Positions 25,034-34,250 of a stretch of DNA of 64,000 nucleotides are shown here, one piece after another. The notes beneath the pieces were generated by a model, which saw only the letters and a list, made by a program, of their open reading frames with translations, made no database searches and had not been told where the DNA came from. Every line of letters begins with the position of its first letter. The first letter of the stretch is position 1. This stretch comes from Phyllobacterium myrsinacearum (GTDB taxonomy: Bacteria > Pseudomonadota > Alphaproteobacteria > Rhizobiales > Rhizobiaceae): assembly GCF_014138285.1 (NCBI RefSeq), contig NZ_JACGXN010000008.1, positions 62,001 to 126,000 on the forward strand. The letters are read 5' to 3'. The translations under genes and the position numbers were made by a program.

Positions 25034-25540
25034 TCAGGCTGAACCGACCGTCTCGAACAGAATGCTATCGAGCGATTCCCGCGCTGTCGAGCCCGACCAC
25101 ACAACAAACTGGAATGCCTGGAAATAGGTCTCGCAGGCATCAAGCGCACTGGACAGGAGAACCTCCACCTGCTTGCTCGTTGGTTCGGCACCACCAGATA
25201 ACAGCAGCGATTGGCGGTACATTACCGCGCCTTCCTGCCGCCACAGGTCGAAATGCCCCATGAGGAGCTGCTCGTTGATCAGTGACAGCAATCGCATCAC
25301 TTCGTTGACGCGCGGCTCACTGACCGAGATGTCAAAGGCGCAGGCCAGATGCAGCGCCTCAAAATCTTCCATCCACGAGAAGGAGATCTGGTAGTCCGTC
25401 CAGTTTCCCTCAACCGTAATGGCAATTTCATCGTCCCCGGTGCGCTCGAAAGCCCATTCATTGGCATGGGCAACATGTTCAATCACATCGACCGGATGCA
25501 AATCACGCGCAATCTCTATTTCCAGAAGGCTCATCGCCAT
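25034..25540 (-). CDS. YbjN domain-containing protein
   Basis: A 168-residue protein of the YbjN family, structurally like type III secretion chaperones, with a single alpha/beta domain (residues about 10-130: HPVDVIEHVAHANEWAFERT, ISFSWMEDFEALHLACAF). Members are linked to stress tolerance and motility in enterobacteria, but no biochemical role is fixed. Starts at 25540 or 25534 are both ATG near GAGCAGGTA. It is the first gene of a probable pair with csaA. Confidence 0.82.
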   Translation of the reverse strand: MAMSLLEIEIARDLHPVDVIEHVAHANEWAFERTGDDEIAITVEGNWTDYQISFSWMEDFEALHLACAFDISVSEPRVNEVMRLLSLINEQLLMGHFDLWRQEGAVMYRQSLLLSGGAEPTSKQVEVLLSSALDACETYFQAFQFVVWSGSTARESLDSILFETVGSA

Positions 25541-26084
25541 TACCTGCTCAATCGAATCTCATCTGACGCTGCGGGAGCACAGCGCACCCACCCAAAGGAC
25601 ACTTAACGCTTGAAAACTCACCGGCAGGCAGAACGCACCAGCCGGACCACGGATATGAACTTGTTACCCGCTGCATGACCACCGAAACGAATCATGCTGT
25701 AATTTCAGTGTATTGATGCTGAGTCCGAGCGCCAGTCCCCTTTTGGTCAAATGGCGCGAATGGGTGTGGACAGACGTTATGAAAATGATTCACGACCGGC
25801 CTTTAACTGACTCTAAGAAAACGATTTTCGGCGATTTCCACCTGTTGATAATTTCTTAAGATTTATTTTGGGGACAGAGCGCCGGAAGGCCGAAATACGG
25901 GGGAAACCGGCCTCATGATGGCCGCACCGGCAACCCGTTTTGTCATACGTGATTCATCTGCACAAAAAACGGGGAGTCAGGAGAGGCGTTCTCCCGCAGT
26001 TTTTCTGCCTGTCAGATATCCGTCACATCCTCGATATGCATACCGCCTAGGGTAGGCAATGTTTCACCCCGGAAGGAGAAAGCA
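25541..26084. other. 544-bp gene-free region with hairpins, possible small RNA
   Basis: No gene is convincing. An AT-rich part holds TAAGAAA (25814-25820)/TTTCTTA (25852-25858). Next, on the plus strand, CGGCC-N7-GGCCG (25908-25924) nests inside ACGGG (25897-25901)/CCCGT (25934-25938) and is followed by TTTTGT. Then GGAGA-N5-TCTCC (25980-25994) is followed by TTTTT (26000-26004). These could end one or two small transcripts. The ribosome site GGAAGGAG for the next small gene lies at the right edge. Confidence 0.35.
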
Positions 26085-26258
26085 ATGTCCACAGAGCCAA
26101 ACGCGACAGTAACCGCAACGCAGAAAAACGATGATGGGCAGTGGTATTATGTGATCACCATCGATGACGAAGAGGGTGATAGAGTGGGGCCCTTCGAGAC
26201 CGAAGAAGAAGCGCTCGCTGCGGGCGAAGAGAAACTGGCGGAAAGCGACGACGCCTGA
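26085..26258 (+). CDS. Small acidic protein, unknown function
   Basis: A 57-residue protein, strongly acidic, beginning MSTEPNATVTATQKND and containing GQWYYVITIDDEEGD then GPFETEEEALAAGEEKLAE. The beta-strand then helix pattern looks like a compact folded domain. An excellent ribosome site GGAAGGAG with 8-base spacing precedes ATG 26085, and a strong terminator follows 19 bases after the stop, so it is a complete monocistronic gene. I do not recognise its function. Confidence 0.75.
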   Translation: MSTEPNATVTATQKNDDGQWYYVITIDDEEGDRVGPFETEEEALAAGEEKLAESDDA

Positions 26259-26276
26259 GCTTGATACAATGACGAG

Positions 26277-26305
26277 AAAGCCCCGCGAGAGCGGGGCTTT
26301 CCGTT
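26277..26305. terminator. Bidirectional terminator
   Basis: A perfect 11-bp stem GAAAGCCCCGC (26275-26285 region) with GCGGGGCTTTC (26291-26301) and a 4-5 base loop, between the small acidic gene and the converging ubiK gene. T-rich ends on both strands are modest. Confidence 0.8.
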
Positions 26306-26332
26306 TCAATACCCGTCAAAATGATCAGGCGA

Positions 26333-26656
26333 TCAGTCTTTCTTGGTGCGGGTACCTGTGGAGGCGGCTTTTGCCGGTTTGGCCGCATCGCCGGCGGATT
26401 TCTCCTTGTTGCCGGCCAGCGCCTCAAGCGCTTCAATGCGGGCGAGCAGCGCGGTGTTCTCGGCGCGTGCCCGAATGGCCATTTCGCGAACAGCTTCGAA
26501 ATCTTCGCGCTGAACCACATCCATGGTGTTGAGCAGCCGTTCAGCCTGCCCGCGGAAAGCGGTTTCGACTTCGCGGCGAACACCCTGCGCTGCACCGGCG
26601 GCGTCGGTCACGAGCTTGGCCAGTTCATCAAGAACGCGGTTTGATCCATTGGTCAT
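26333..26656 (-). CDS. ubiK: UbiK/BMFP family accessory factor
   Basis: A 107-residue protein of the membrane fusogenic/UbiK family. Its N-terminal amphipathic helix ([20 protein letters not shown]) is followed by a second helix with [20 protein letters not shown] and a coiled-coil trimerisation region, then a Lys/Ala-rich tail. In E. coli UbiK assists ubiquinone synthesis with UbiJ; the Brucella homolog BMFP is a trimeric membrane-active protein. AGAGGT lies 7 bases before ATG 26656. The longer open frame upstream is not coding. Confidence 0.85.
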   Translation of the reverse strand: MTNGSNRVLDELAKLVTDAAGAAQGVRREVETAFRGQAERLLNTMDVVQREDFEAVREMAIRARAENTALLARIEALEALAGNKEKSAGDAAKPAKAASTGTRTKKD

Positions 26657-26872
26657 GGCAAATACCTCTGTTGCTTTACCCATCAAATAATCGCCACAGC
26701 AGGCGATTGCAAGCAAAGGAGTGGAACTGATGCTGGCAAGCCCTGCAGCAACTTTGGCAATCGCAAAAGTACCGGCAAATTGCACAAATGTTACCGGACA
26801 GGCGGCTTGACGCTGTTCCTGCCCTCGCGCATGGTCCGCGCCGATAAACCTAGTGATGACGGAGTGCCTATT

Positions 26873-27724
26873 GTGAGCGAAATTCTTGTCCCGACGATGG
26901 CCGCGATCGCATTCCCGAATATTGATCCGGTTATCTTTTCCCTCGGACCGTTCTCGGTGCACTGGTATGGTCTCGGCTATGTCGTCGGCATCCTCTTTGC
27001 CTGGTGGTACGGCAAGAAACTCATCAGCAAGCCGCGTCTGTGGGCCAACAACACGCCGCCGATGAAGCCCAATGATCTGGACGACTTCGTCCTGTGGGCG
27101 GCCATCGGCGTGGTTCTGGGCGGACGTATCGGCTACATCCTGTTTTACGATTTTGCCCGTTACATCAGCCACCCGCTTGATATCTTCAAAGTCTGGGAGG
27201 GCGGCATGTCCTTCCATGGCGGGCTCCTCGGCACCACGCTCGCCATGATCCTCTTTGCGCGCTCGCGCAAGATCAATGCCTTCAGCATGATCGATACGAT
27301 TGCTGCAGGCGTTCCCGTCGGCCTTGGGCTTGTTCGCGTAGCCAACTTCATCAACGGCGAACTTTGGGGCCGGATGACAGACGTGCCCTGGGGCATGATC
27401 TTCCCGACAGGCGGACCGTTCGTTCGCCATCCGAGCCAGCTTTACGAGGCCGCACTTGAGGGCATCGTCCTGTTCACCACACTGGCCCTTCTGATTTTCT
27501 ATGGGCGCAAGCTGAAAAGCCCCCGCTTCATCGGCGGCGCTTTCATCACCGGCTATGGTCTGTCGCGCATCTTTGTCGAATTCTTCCGCGAGCCTGACGC
27601 CCAGCTCGGCTATCTCTACGGCGGCTGGCTGACAATGGGCATGATCCTTTCGGTTCCCATGGTGCTGATCGGCCTGTGGGCGCTTTTCACAGCCCGTAAC
27701 CCGGAAGTTCCTACGGGGCGATGA
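26873..27724 (+). CDS. lgt: Prolipoprotein diacylglyceryl transferase
   Basis: A 283-residue inner-membrane enzyme adding diacylglycerol from phosphatidylglycerol to the lipobox cysteine of prolipoproteins. Around seven membrane segments are present. Signatures are [22 protein letters not shown] and the Lgt motif [16 protein letters not shown] 26873 follows GACGGAG and gives the family N-terminus; the frame runs further upstream without support. It overlaps the next gene by 4 bases (ATGA). Confidence 0.96.
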   Translation: MSEILVPTMAAIAFPNIDPVIFSLGPFSVHWYGLGYVVGILFAWWYGKKLISKPRLWANNTPPMKPNDLDDFVLWAAIGVVLGGRIGYILFYDFARYISHPLDIFKVWEGGMSFHGGLLGTTLAMILFARSRKINAFSMIDTIAAGVPVGLGLVRVANFINGELWGRMTDVPWGMIFPTGGPFVRHPSQLYEAALEGIVLFTTLALLIFYGRKLKSPRFIGGAFITGYGLSRIFVEFFREPDAQLGYLYGGWLTMGMILSVPMVLIGLWALFTARNPEVPTGR

Positions 27725-28803
27725 CACTGAAGCAGCGCATCATCCGGCAGATTGAGCTGGCCGGTCCGATCAGCGTTGCTGATTATATGGCATTGTGTCT
27801 GTTCGATCCGGATGCAGGTTACTACACGACACGCGAACCGTTCGGCCGCGAGGGCGATTTCATCACCGCACCTGAAGTCAGCCAGATGTTCGGTGAGCTC
27901 ATCGGTGTCTGGTGCGTCAGTGCCTGGCAGGCGATCGGATCCCCGGCCGAATTCATCCTGTGCGAAATGGGGCCGGGACGCGGCACGCTGATGCAGGACG
28001 TATTGCGGACGGCAACCAGAATCGCCCCGGATTTCATTGCAGCCGCACACATCCGCATGGTTGAAATCAGTCCGCGCCTCACACAAATCCAGCAGGAAAC
28101 GCTCGCCGCTTCCGATCTTGAAATCGAATGGCAGGAACAGTTCGGCACCCTGCCTTCCGGTCCGCTTGTTCTCATTGCAAATGAGCTGTTTGATGCGATT
28201 CCTGTCCGCCAATACATCAAATCCGGCGGACGTTTCATTGACCGCATCGTCACGGTCGACGGTGGCGGTGATCTTGCGTTCGCGGCGGGGCCGGGATCGA
28301 TCGACACAACGCTTTTGCCCGCCGAACACGACAACGCGCCCGAAGGCAGTGTTATTGAGATTGCCCCTGCCCGCAATGCATTGATGCAGGAAATCGCGGA
28401 GCGCCTGAACCGCGAACGCGGCGCGGCGCTGCTCATTGACTACGGTCACCTGCAGCAGGGTTTTGGCGATACGCTGCAGGCGCTCAGCCGCCACAAAGCC
28501 GTCGACGTGTTTGCACAGCCCGGCGAGGCCGATCTGACCACCCATGTGGATTTTGCCATGCTGGCGACAGCCGCCCGGTCGCAGGGCTGCAAGACAGGTG
28601 CCATGACCCAGGCTGATTTTCTGCTCGCCTTAGGATTGCTTGATCGTGCAGGGGCCTTGGGCAGCGGAAAGCCTGTCGCGTTTCAGGAGCAGATTCGCGC
28701 CGATGTCGAGCGATTGGCCGGACCCGATCAGATGGGCACACTGTTCAAGGTTTTGTGCGTCACCGATCCCGCCACACATTTGTTTCCATTTGAATCCATA
28801 TGA
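27721..28803 (+). CDS. SAM-dependent methyltransferase, MidA/NDUFAF7 family
   Basis: A 360-residue class I SAM-dependent methyltransferase. The family start ([19 protein letters not shown]), [19 protein letters not shown] and the SAM-binding [10 protein letters not shown] are clear. The eukaryotic homolog NDUFAF7 dimethylates an arginine of respiratory complex I subunit NDUFS2, so a similar respiratory role is plausible. Its ATG overlaps the lgt stop by 4 bases, implying translational coupling, and its stop overlaps or abuts the next gene. Confidence 0.9.
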   Translation: MTLKQRIIRQIELAGPISVADYMALCLFDPDAGYYTTREPFGREGDFITAPEVSQMFGELIGVWCVSAWQAIGSPAEFILCEMGPGRGTLMQDVLRTATRIAPDFIAAAHIRMVEISPRLTQIQQETLAASDLEIEWQEQFGTLPSGPLVLIANELFDAIPVRQYIKSGGRFIDRIVTVDGGGDLAFAAGPGSIDTTLLPAEHDNAPEGSVIEIAPARNALMQEIAERLNRERGAALLIDYGHLQQGFGDTLQALSRHKAVDVFAQPGEADLTTHVDFAMLATAARSQGCKTGAMTQADFLLALGLLDRAGALGSGKPVAFQEQIRADVERLAGPDQMGTLFKVLCVTDPATHLFPFESI

Positions 28804-28868
28804 CGAGACAATTGACTTCGCGTCGATGCTCCACCACCATCCGCAGCCTTGAGAAAGAGCAATCCGGC

Positions 28869-29663
28869 ATGATCACGTCCGAAAAACCAGTAGCGCTGCA
28901 TTCTTCCCTGCTGGGTTCCCCTGAGAAGGATCGAATCGCTCACGGGTTTTTCACCCGTATCGGCGGTGTTTCCACAGGTATCTACGCAGGGTTGAACGTC
29001 GGCAGCGGTTCCAATGACAATCAGGATCACGTGACCGAAAATCGCCGACGTGTGGCGCAGGCGCTGGGAGCCGGCCTGCCACAACTCGTGACTGTTCATC
29101 AGGTCCATTCACCCGATGTCCTTGTCGTGACAGGCCCGATCATCGGCGACAGGCCAAAGGCTGACGCCATGGTCACGACAACGCCGGGTATCGTCATCGG
29201 CGCATTGTCCGCCGATTGCGGCCCGATCCTGTTTGCGGACAGGGATGCAAAAGTCATCGGTGCAGCCCATGCGGGTTGGCGCGGCGCGATTGGCGGTGTG
29301 CTCGAAAACACCATCGACGCGATGATTGCGCTGGGTGCGAAACGCGACAACATCCAGGCTGTGCTTGGACCGACAATCGGCCCCGAGAATTACGAGGTCG
29401 GTGCAGAGTTCTATGACCAGTTCACGGGAACCGACCCGTCCTACGGCCGGTTTTTCCGCGACTCGGTCAAGGAAAACCACAAGATGTTTGATCTTTGGGC
29501 CTTCATCACCAAGCGGCTGCACAACGCAGGCGTGAATGCTGCCGCGCTTGAGAAATGCACCTATGCGGAAGAAGACCAGTTCTTCTCCTACCGGCGCACG
29601 ACCCATCGCAAGGAACCCGACTATGGCCGCCAAATCTCCGCGATCACAATTCTAGAGGAATAA
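28869..29663 (+). CDS. pgeF: Purine nucleoside phosphorylase/laccase-domain protein (PgeF/YfiH family)
   Basis: A 264-residue protein of the polyphenol oxidase/YfiH family; E. coli PgeF removes misincorporated L-serine from peptidoglycan precursors, and other members cleave purine nucleosides. The metal/active-site residues are visible in VHQVHSPD, ALSADCGPILF and AHAGWRGA. ATG 28869 gives the usual N-terminus; an ATG at 28800, overlapping the previous stop as ATGA, would add 23 residues not typical of the family. It is third in the lgt operon. Confidence 0.85.
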   Translation: MITSEKPVALHSSLLGSPEKDRIAHGFFTRIGGVSTGIYAGLNVGSGSNDNQDHVTENRRRVAQALGAGLPQLVTVHQVHSPDVLVVTGPIIGDRPKADAMVTTTPGIVIGALSADCGPILFADRDAKVIGAAHAGWRGAIGGVLENTIDAMIALGAKRDNIQAVLGPTIGPENYEVGAEFYDQFTGTDPSYGRFFRDSVKENHKMFDLWAFITKRLHNAGVNAAALEKCTYAEEDQFFSYRRTTHRKEPDYGRQISAITILEE

Positions 29664-29665
29664 TC

Positions 29666-30817
29666 ATGGCCCTTCATTTTGAGCCCGAGGAATTTGCCGC
29701 GCGCCGCGACCGCCTGATGCTGGTCATGGCAGAACAGAAACTGGACGCCATTCTGCTGTTCGCCCAGGAGAGCATGTACTGGCTGACAGGCTACGACACA
29801 TTCGGCTTCTGTTTCTTCCAGTGCCTCGTCGTCAAGTCCGACGGCAGCAATGTGCTGATGACCCGCTCCGCCGATTTGCGGCAGGCGCGCCAGACGTCGA
29901 ATATAGAGAACATCGTGATCTGGGCCGATCGCGACAACGCCAATCCCGCGGCGGATTTGCGTGAACTTCTCAATGATCTCGATCTGCTCGGCAAACGGAT
30001 CGGCGTTGAATACCAGACCCATGGCCTGACCGCCGCCAATGGCCGCAAGCTCGATGAGCAGCTGGCGGCTTTTGGCCAGATCGTCGATGCCTCGGGTCTC
30101 GTCGACAAGCTGCGCGTGCTGAAAAGTCCCGCCGAAATCACCTACAGCCGCAAGGCGGCGGAACTCGGCGACGAAGCGCTCGATGCAGCACTGAAGCTGA
30201 TCAAAGCAGGAGCCGACGAGGGCGCGATCCTTGCGGCGATGCAGGGCGCCATTTTTGCTGGAGGCGGTGATTATCCGGCCAATGAATTCATCATTGGCTC
30301 CGGTGAAGATGCCCTCCTGTGCCGGTACAAAGCGGGACGACGCAAGCTGACCAAGAATGACCAGCTCACACTGGAATGGGCCGGGGTCTATCGCCACTAC
30401 CATGCGGCGGCGATGCGTACCGTATTGACGGGCAAGGCATCCAAGCGCCATCTGGAGCTTTACGATGCTGCCCGCGAGGCGCTGGAAGCAGTCGAGGAAG
30501 CGATGACACCGGCTTCAACCTTCGGTGATGTGTTTGATGCGCATTCCCGCGTGATGGAAGCCCATGACCTGACACGCCACCGGCTCAACGCCTGCGGTTA
30601 TTCGCAGGGTGCCCGGTTCACACCGTCGTGGATGGACATGCCGATGTTCTATTCGGGCAACCCGGAGCAGATACAGCCCGACATGACGCTGTTCGCCCAC
30701 ATGATCATCATGGATTCCGACAGTGGCACGGCAATGACATTGGGCCGGACATACCTCACAACCAATGGCGCGGCTGAGCCACTTTCACGCCAACCTCTTG
30801 ACTTGATCGTAAAATAA
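29666..30817 (+). CDS. M24 family (creatinase-like) protein with altered metal ligands
   Basis: A 383-residue pita-bread-fold protein with an N-terminal creatinase domain (1-150) and a C-terminal M24 domain. The canonical Asp-Asp-His-Glu-Glu metal set is not kept. Where aminopeptidases have Asp-x-Gly and Asp-x-x-Arg-Thr, this has EWAGVYRHYHAAAMRT (237-251), and the usual Gly-His motif reads CGYSQG (310-315). It is thus closer to creatinase or ectoine-hydrolase-like members than to Xaa-Pro aminopeptidase, and may be metal-free. GAGGAA precedes the ATG, two bases after pgeF, so it belongs to the same operon. Confidence 0.82.
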   Translation: MALHFEPEEFAARRDRLMLVMAEQKLDAILLFAQESMYWLTGYDTFGFCFFQCLVVKSDGSNVLMTRSADLRQARQTSNIENIVIWADRDNANPAADLRELLNDLDLLGKRIGVEYQTHGLTAANGRKLDEQLAAFGQIVDASGLVDKLRVLKSPAEITYSRKAAELGDEALDAALKLIKAGADEGAILAAMQGAIFAGGGDYPANEFIIGSGEDALLCRYKAGRRKLTKNDQLTLEWAGVYRHYHAAAMRTVLTGKASKRHLELYDAAREALEAVEEAMTPASTFGDVFDAHSRVMEAHDLTRHRLNACGYSQGARFTPSWMDMPMFYSGNPEQIQPDMTLFAHMIIMDSDSGTAMTLGRTYLTTNGAAEPLSRQPLDLIVK

Positions 30818-30883
30818 AACTTTTGTCAGCTTTCGTTTTTTCGAGATGGCACGCATATGGCTCATGATGGGGTTCGACCAAAG

Positions 30884-31543
30884 ATGATGTCTCGCAAATC
30901 ACTGACCTATACCTGCGTGGCGCTTGCGGCTCTCGGCCTCAGCGCCTGCAACAGTGCGGAAACGCCGATTGCGGTGACAAAGAGTGATCTTCCCGCGGCA
31001 CAAGGCACTGCAACGCCGGGGACAGTCACTCCCGGCACCGCAACAGCACCGGCGACGGCAACCACGACAACACCGACCGCCACCGCGACGGGTACGCCGG
31101 TAGCAGCCCAACCCGGAACCACGACACCTGCGGGCACGACGGTTGCATCGGGTGCAGCACAGCCCGGTGTCACGCGCACGGCAAAGCTGCGCTTTGCCCC
31201 CATCGTCGGTGCACCGATTACTGCGGCCACGCCGCTCTCCCAACGCTTGTCAGCGCTTGCCAAGGCCAAGGGCATTGTCCTTGGTACGGCGGCCGATACC
31301 GACAACACGCACATCATGAAGGGCTACTTCTCCGCCCTGCCCGACGGCAACCAGACCACGATCATCTACGTCTGGGACGTGCTTGATCCTGCGGGAACGC
31401 GGCTGCATCGTATCCAGGGACAGGAAGTTGTTCCGGGCAACGGGACAGATCCGTGGAGTACCGTGCCGCCGAAGGTCATGGAATCAATCGCCGACAAGGC
31501 AATCGATGGCTATCTGAAGTGGGTATCCGGCGCCAAGACGTGA
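30884..31543 (+). CDS. Lipoprotein with a Thr/Pro/Ala-rich linker, unknown function
   Basis: A protein of about 219 residues with a lipoprotein signal (SLTYTCVALAALGLSACN, lipobox LSAC) and so a probable Lgt substrate. A low-complexity stretch of Thr, Ala, Pro and Gly (about residues 35-105) connects to a folded C-terminal domain (KLRFAPIVGAPITAATPLSQ to YLKWVSGAKT). The paired ATGs at 30884 and 30887 suit the signal; an ATG at 30857 would add nine residues. Function unknown. It stands between the lgt operon and prs. Confidence 0.78.
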   Translation: MMSRKSLTYTCVALAALGLSACNSAETPIAVTKSDLPAAQGTATPGTVTPGTATAPATATTTTPTATATGTPVAAQPGTTTPAGTTVASGAAQPGVTRTAKLRFAPIVGAPITAATPLSQRLSALAKAKGIVLGTAADTDNTHIMKGYFSALPDGNQTTIIYVWDVLDPAGTRLHRIQGQEVVPGNGTDPWSTVPPKVMESIADKAIDGYLKWVSGAKT

Positions 31544-31676
31544 CATATTTACGCGTTTGACGCGATATTAGCGAGGAACTGTGCATGAATCTGCCCTGCC
31601 CGCTTGCAATGTGCGTCAGGCACAGTACAAGGCCCGCCATATCCTTCACTTGGCTGGCACCGGGGAAAATACGGGC

Positions 31677-32609
31677 ATGAAACTATTCGCGGGCAATTCC
31701 AATCGCGTTCTCGCTGAATCTGTCGCCAAATATCTCAACATTCCACTAGGAAAGGCCAGCGTTCGCCGCTTCGCCGATCAGGAGATATTCGTCGAGATTC
31801 AGGAAAATGTGCGCGGCGAAGATGTCTTCGTCATGCAGTCGACGTCGTTCCCGGCAAACGATCACCTGATGGAACTGCTCATCATGATCGATGCATTCCG
31901 GCGCTCTTCGGCAAAACGCATCACCGCAGTCCTTCCCTATTTCGGTTATGCCCGTCAGGACCGGAAACCCGGACCGCGCACCCCGATCTCGGCCAAGCTG
32001 GTTGCCAATCTGATCACCGAGGCGGGCGCAAACCGGGTTCTGACACTTGATCTGCACGCCGGCCAGATTCAGGGTTTCTTCGATATCCCGACGGACAACC
32101 TCTATGCCGTTCCGGTTATCGCCCGCGATGTCCGTGCCCATTACGGCACATCGAATGTCATGGTCGTGTCACCCGACGTCGGCGGTGTGGTTCGCGCCCG
32201 CTCGCTGGCAAAGCGCATTGATGCGCAACTTGCCATTGTCGACAAGCGGCGCGACCGTCCGGGTGAGTCGGAAGTCATGAACGTTATCGGCGAGGTCAGC
32301 GGCAAGGATTGCCTGCTGTTCGACGATATCGTCGATTCCGGCGGCACACTCTGCAATGCGGCTGAAGCCCTTCTTGCCAAGGGCGCAACCAGCGTTACCG
32401 CTTATATCACCCATGGCGTTTTGTCCGGCGGTGCCGTCGCCCGTATCGCCGGCTCAAAACTGAAGGAACTGGTGATCACCGATTCCATCCAGCCGACGCC
32501 AGCTATCGAAGCCGCACACAATATCCGTGTCCTGTCGATCTCCGACCTGATCGGTGAAGCGGTTTCCCGCACGGCCTCGGAAGAGTCCGTTTCCAGCCTG
32601 TTCGACTAA
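31677..32609 (+). CDS. prs: Ribose-phosphate pyrophosphokinase
   Basis: A 310-residue cytoplasmic PRPP synthetase converting ribose 5-phosphate and ATP to PRPP for purine, pyrimidine, His, Trp and NAD synthesis. The ATP flexible loop [19 protein letters not shown], the Mg site [10 protein letters not shown] and the PRPP loop [10 protein letters not shown] are intact. Length is typical. ATG 31677 is the family start; the open frame to 31581 is not supported. apt, a PRPP user, lies about 4 kb downstream. Confidence 0.97.
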   Translation: MKLFAGNSNRVLAESVAKYLNIPLGKASVRRFADQEIFVEIQENVRGEDVFVMQSTSFPANDHLMELLIMIDAFRRSSAKRITAVLPYFGYARQDRKPGPRTPISAKLVANLITEAGANRVLTLDLHAGQIQGFFDIPTDNLYAVPVIARDVRAHYGTSNVMVVSPDVGGVVRARSLAKRIDAQLAIVDKRRDRPGESEVMNVIGEVSGKDCLLFDDIVDSGGTLCNAAEALLAKGATSVTAYITHGVLSGGAVARIAGSKLKELVITDSIQPTPAIEAAHNIRVLSISDLIGEAVSRTASEESVSSLFD

Positions 32610-32748
32610 ACTGTTCAGCAACAGCGGCTCAACGGGCGGGCCGCAGACTTTCGTCGCCCCGGATCAACCAACAAACTTGCACATGGCGTCTCTTTCCGTT
32701 ATAGAGCCGCCATCCGCGTAGACACCCTTGGAGGCAACGCGGAATGGA

Positions 32749-32799
32749 GCGGTCATTTCATCCGGTTCCGGATGACCATGCGACCGCTTCATGTTTTTT
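32749..32799 (+). terminator. Long hairpin followed by T6 between prs and rplY
   Basis: GCGGTC (32749-32754) pairs with GACCGC (32782-32787), enclosing a perfect inner stem TCATCCGG (32758-32765)/CCGGATGA (32768-32775); TTTTTT follows at 32794-32799. It may terminate prs, or attenuate rplY whose ATG is 60 bases downstream. Confidence 0.5.
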
Positions 32800-32859
32800 G
32801 GGCTATCCTTACAGGCAACCCGAAAAACACTCCAGATTTGAACCTCGAAAGGAAATGCC

Positions 32860-33498
32860 ATGAGCGAAGCATACGAGCTCAAGGCCGAGGCGCGCGAACG
32901 GGTTGGTAAGGGGTCCTCCCGGGAAATTCGCCGCAACGGTAAAGTGCCAGCAGTCATCTATGGTGACAAGCAGGCACCAATCTCGATTACCCTCGACTAC
33001 AAGACACTGTACTACAAGATTCACGCCGGCGGCTTCAAGACGACGATCGCGAACATCCAGCTGGATGGCAAGTCCATTCAGGTCCTTCCAAAGGACTTCC
33101 AGCTTGATCCGGTCAGCGACAAGCCAGTGCATGTTGATTTTCTGCGCGTGTCGGCAAAGTCGGTTGTGAACGTGAACGTCCCTGTTCACTTCCTCAACGA
33201 AGAACTGTCCCCAGGCATCAAGCGCGGCGGCGTTCTCAACATCGTTCGTCACGATGTCGAACTGCATGCCCCGGCAAATGCAATTCCGGATGCGATCGAG
33301 ATCGATCTGACCGGCTTGCAGATTGGTGACTCGATCCACATTTCCGCTGTTACCCTGCCTAAGGGCGTAACGTCGGTTATTCACGATCGTGACTTCACTA
33401 TTGCAACGATTGCCGCTCCGGCTGTTCTTGCTGCTGAAGACGAGACCGTCGAAGCAGTTGAAGAAACCACTGAAACGGCAGAAAAAGACGGCGAGTAA
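32860..33498 (+). CDS. rplY: 50S ribosomal protein L25/general stress protein Ctc
   Basis: A 212-residue long-form L25 (Ctc/TL5 type) that binds 5S rRNA. The N-terminal L25 domain (residues 1-95: [29 protein letters not shown]) is followed by the TL5 C-terminal beta domain and an acidic Glu/Thr/Val-rich tail. GAAAGGAAATGCC precedes the ATG. pth follows 26 bp downstream, the conserved rplY-pth-ychF order in Rhizobiales. A structured leader precedes it. Confidence 0.96.
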   Translation: MSEAYELKAEARERVGKGSSREIRRNGKVPAVIYGDKQAPISITLDYKTLYYKIHAGGFKTTIANIQLDGKSIQVLPKDFQLDPVSDKPVHVDFLRVSAKSVVNVNVPVHFLNEELSPGIKRGGVLNIVRHDVELHAPANAIPDAIEIDLTGLQIGDSIHISAVTLPKGVTSVIHDRDFTIATIAAPAVLAAEDETVEAVEETTETAEKDGE

Positions 33499-33524
33499 TC
33501 GTCTCTATTGGGAGCTATGGCACC

Positions 33525-34238
33525 GTGCTGCTCATCGCAGGTCTTGGCAATCCTGGCTCCCAATATGCTGCAAACCGGCATAATATCGGTTTCATGGCGG
33601 CGGATGAAATACATCGTCGCCATCGTTTTTCTCCCTGGACCAAAAAGTTCCAGGCCCTGATCGCCGATGGTACGATCGACGGCGAAAAGGTCATTCTGAT
33701 CAAGCCCCAGACTTTCATGAATCTGTCCGGCCAGTCCGTTGGTGAAGCCATGCGCTTCTACAAGCTGGCACTGGGCGATCTCGTCGTCATCTATGACGAA
33801 CTGGATTTGCCGCCAGGCAAGCTGCGTGTGAAGACCGGCGGCGGCTCAGGCGGTCATAATGGCATCAAGTCCATCGATGCCCATTGCGGCAAGGACTACC
33901 GGCGCATTCGTGTCGGGATCGGCCATCCGGGCGTCAAGGAAATGGTGACGAACCATGTTCTGGGCAATTTCGCCAAGGCCGATGGCGACTGGGTTGAGCC
34001 TCTTCTCGGCGTTATAGCTGACAATGTGGGTTTCCTCGTCAAGAAGGACGATGCCGACTTCATGAACCGTGTGGCACTCGCCACCGGCAGCGGACACAAG
34101 AACGAGCCGAACCCGGTTGCAAAACCGACCGGTCAAAGCCATATCCGGCAGGCACGTCAGGCAAAGCCAAACGTCAACATTCCGAAAACCGGCCCGATGG
34201 CCGACATGCTGAACAAGCTCTTCGGCAAGAAAGAATAA
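33525..34238 (+). CDS. pth: Peptidyl-tRNA hydrolase
   Basis: A 237-residue enzyme recycling peptidyl-tRNA released from stalled ribosomes. Active-site residues are visible: Asn9 (GLGNPG), catalytic His19 (NRHNIGF), Asn66 (FMNLSG) and Asp91 (YDELDLPPG). The C-terminal 45 residues (after about 190) are an extension, basic and Pro-rich, beyond the core fold. It starts with GTG at 33525 behind GGGAG. ychF follows after 12 bp. Confidence 0.96.
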   Translation: MLLIAGLGNPGSQYAANRHNIGFMAADEIHRRHRFSPWTKKFQALIADGTIDGEKVILIKPQTFMNLSGQSVGEAMRFYKLALGDLVVIYDELDLPPGKLRVKTGGGSGGHNGIKSIDAHCGKDYRRIRVGIGHPGVKEMVTNHVLGNFAKADGDWVEPLLGVIADNVGFLVKKDDADFMNRVALATGSGHKNEPNPVAKPTGQSHIRQARQAKPNVNIPKTGPMADMLNKLFGKKE

Positions 34239-34250
34239 GGATCGCAGATT

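Noticed and set aside
25843-25851. TGTTGATAA, a near match to a DnaA box, in an AT-rich stretch
   Set aside because: Only one such site is present and no origin-linked genes (dnaA, hemE, parAB) are nearby, so I do not call an origin.
26657-27727. Extension of the ubiK frame by 356 codons upstream on the minus strand
   Set aside because: It is antisense to lgt. The UbiK/BMFP family begins at ATG 26656 with a good ribosome site.
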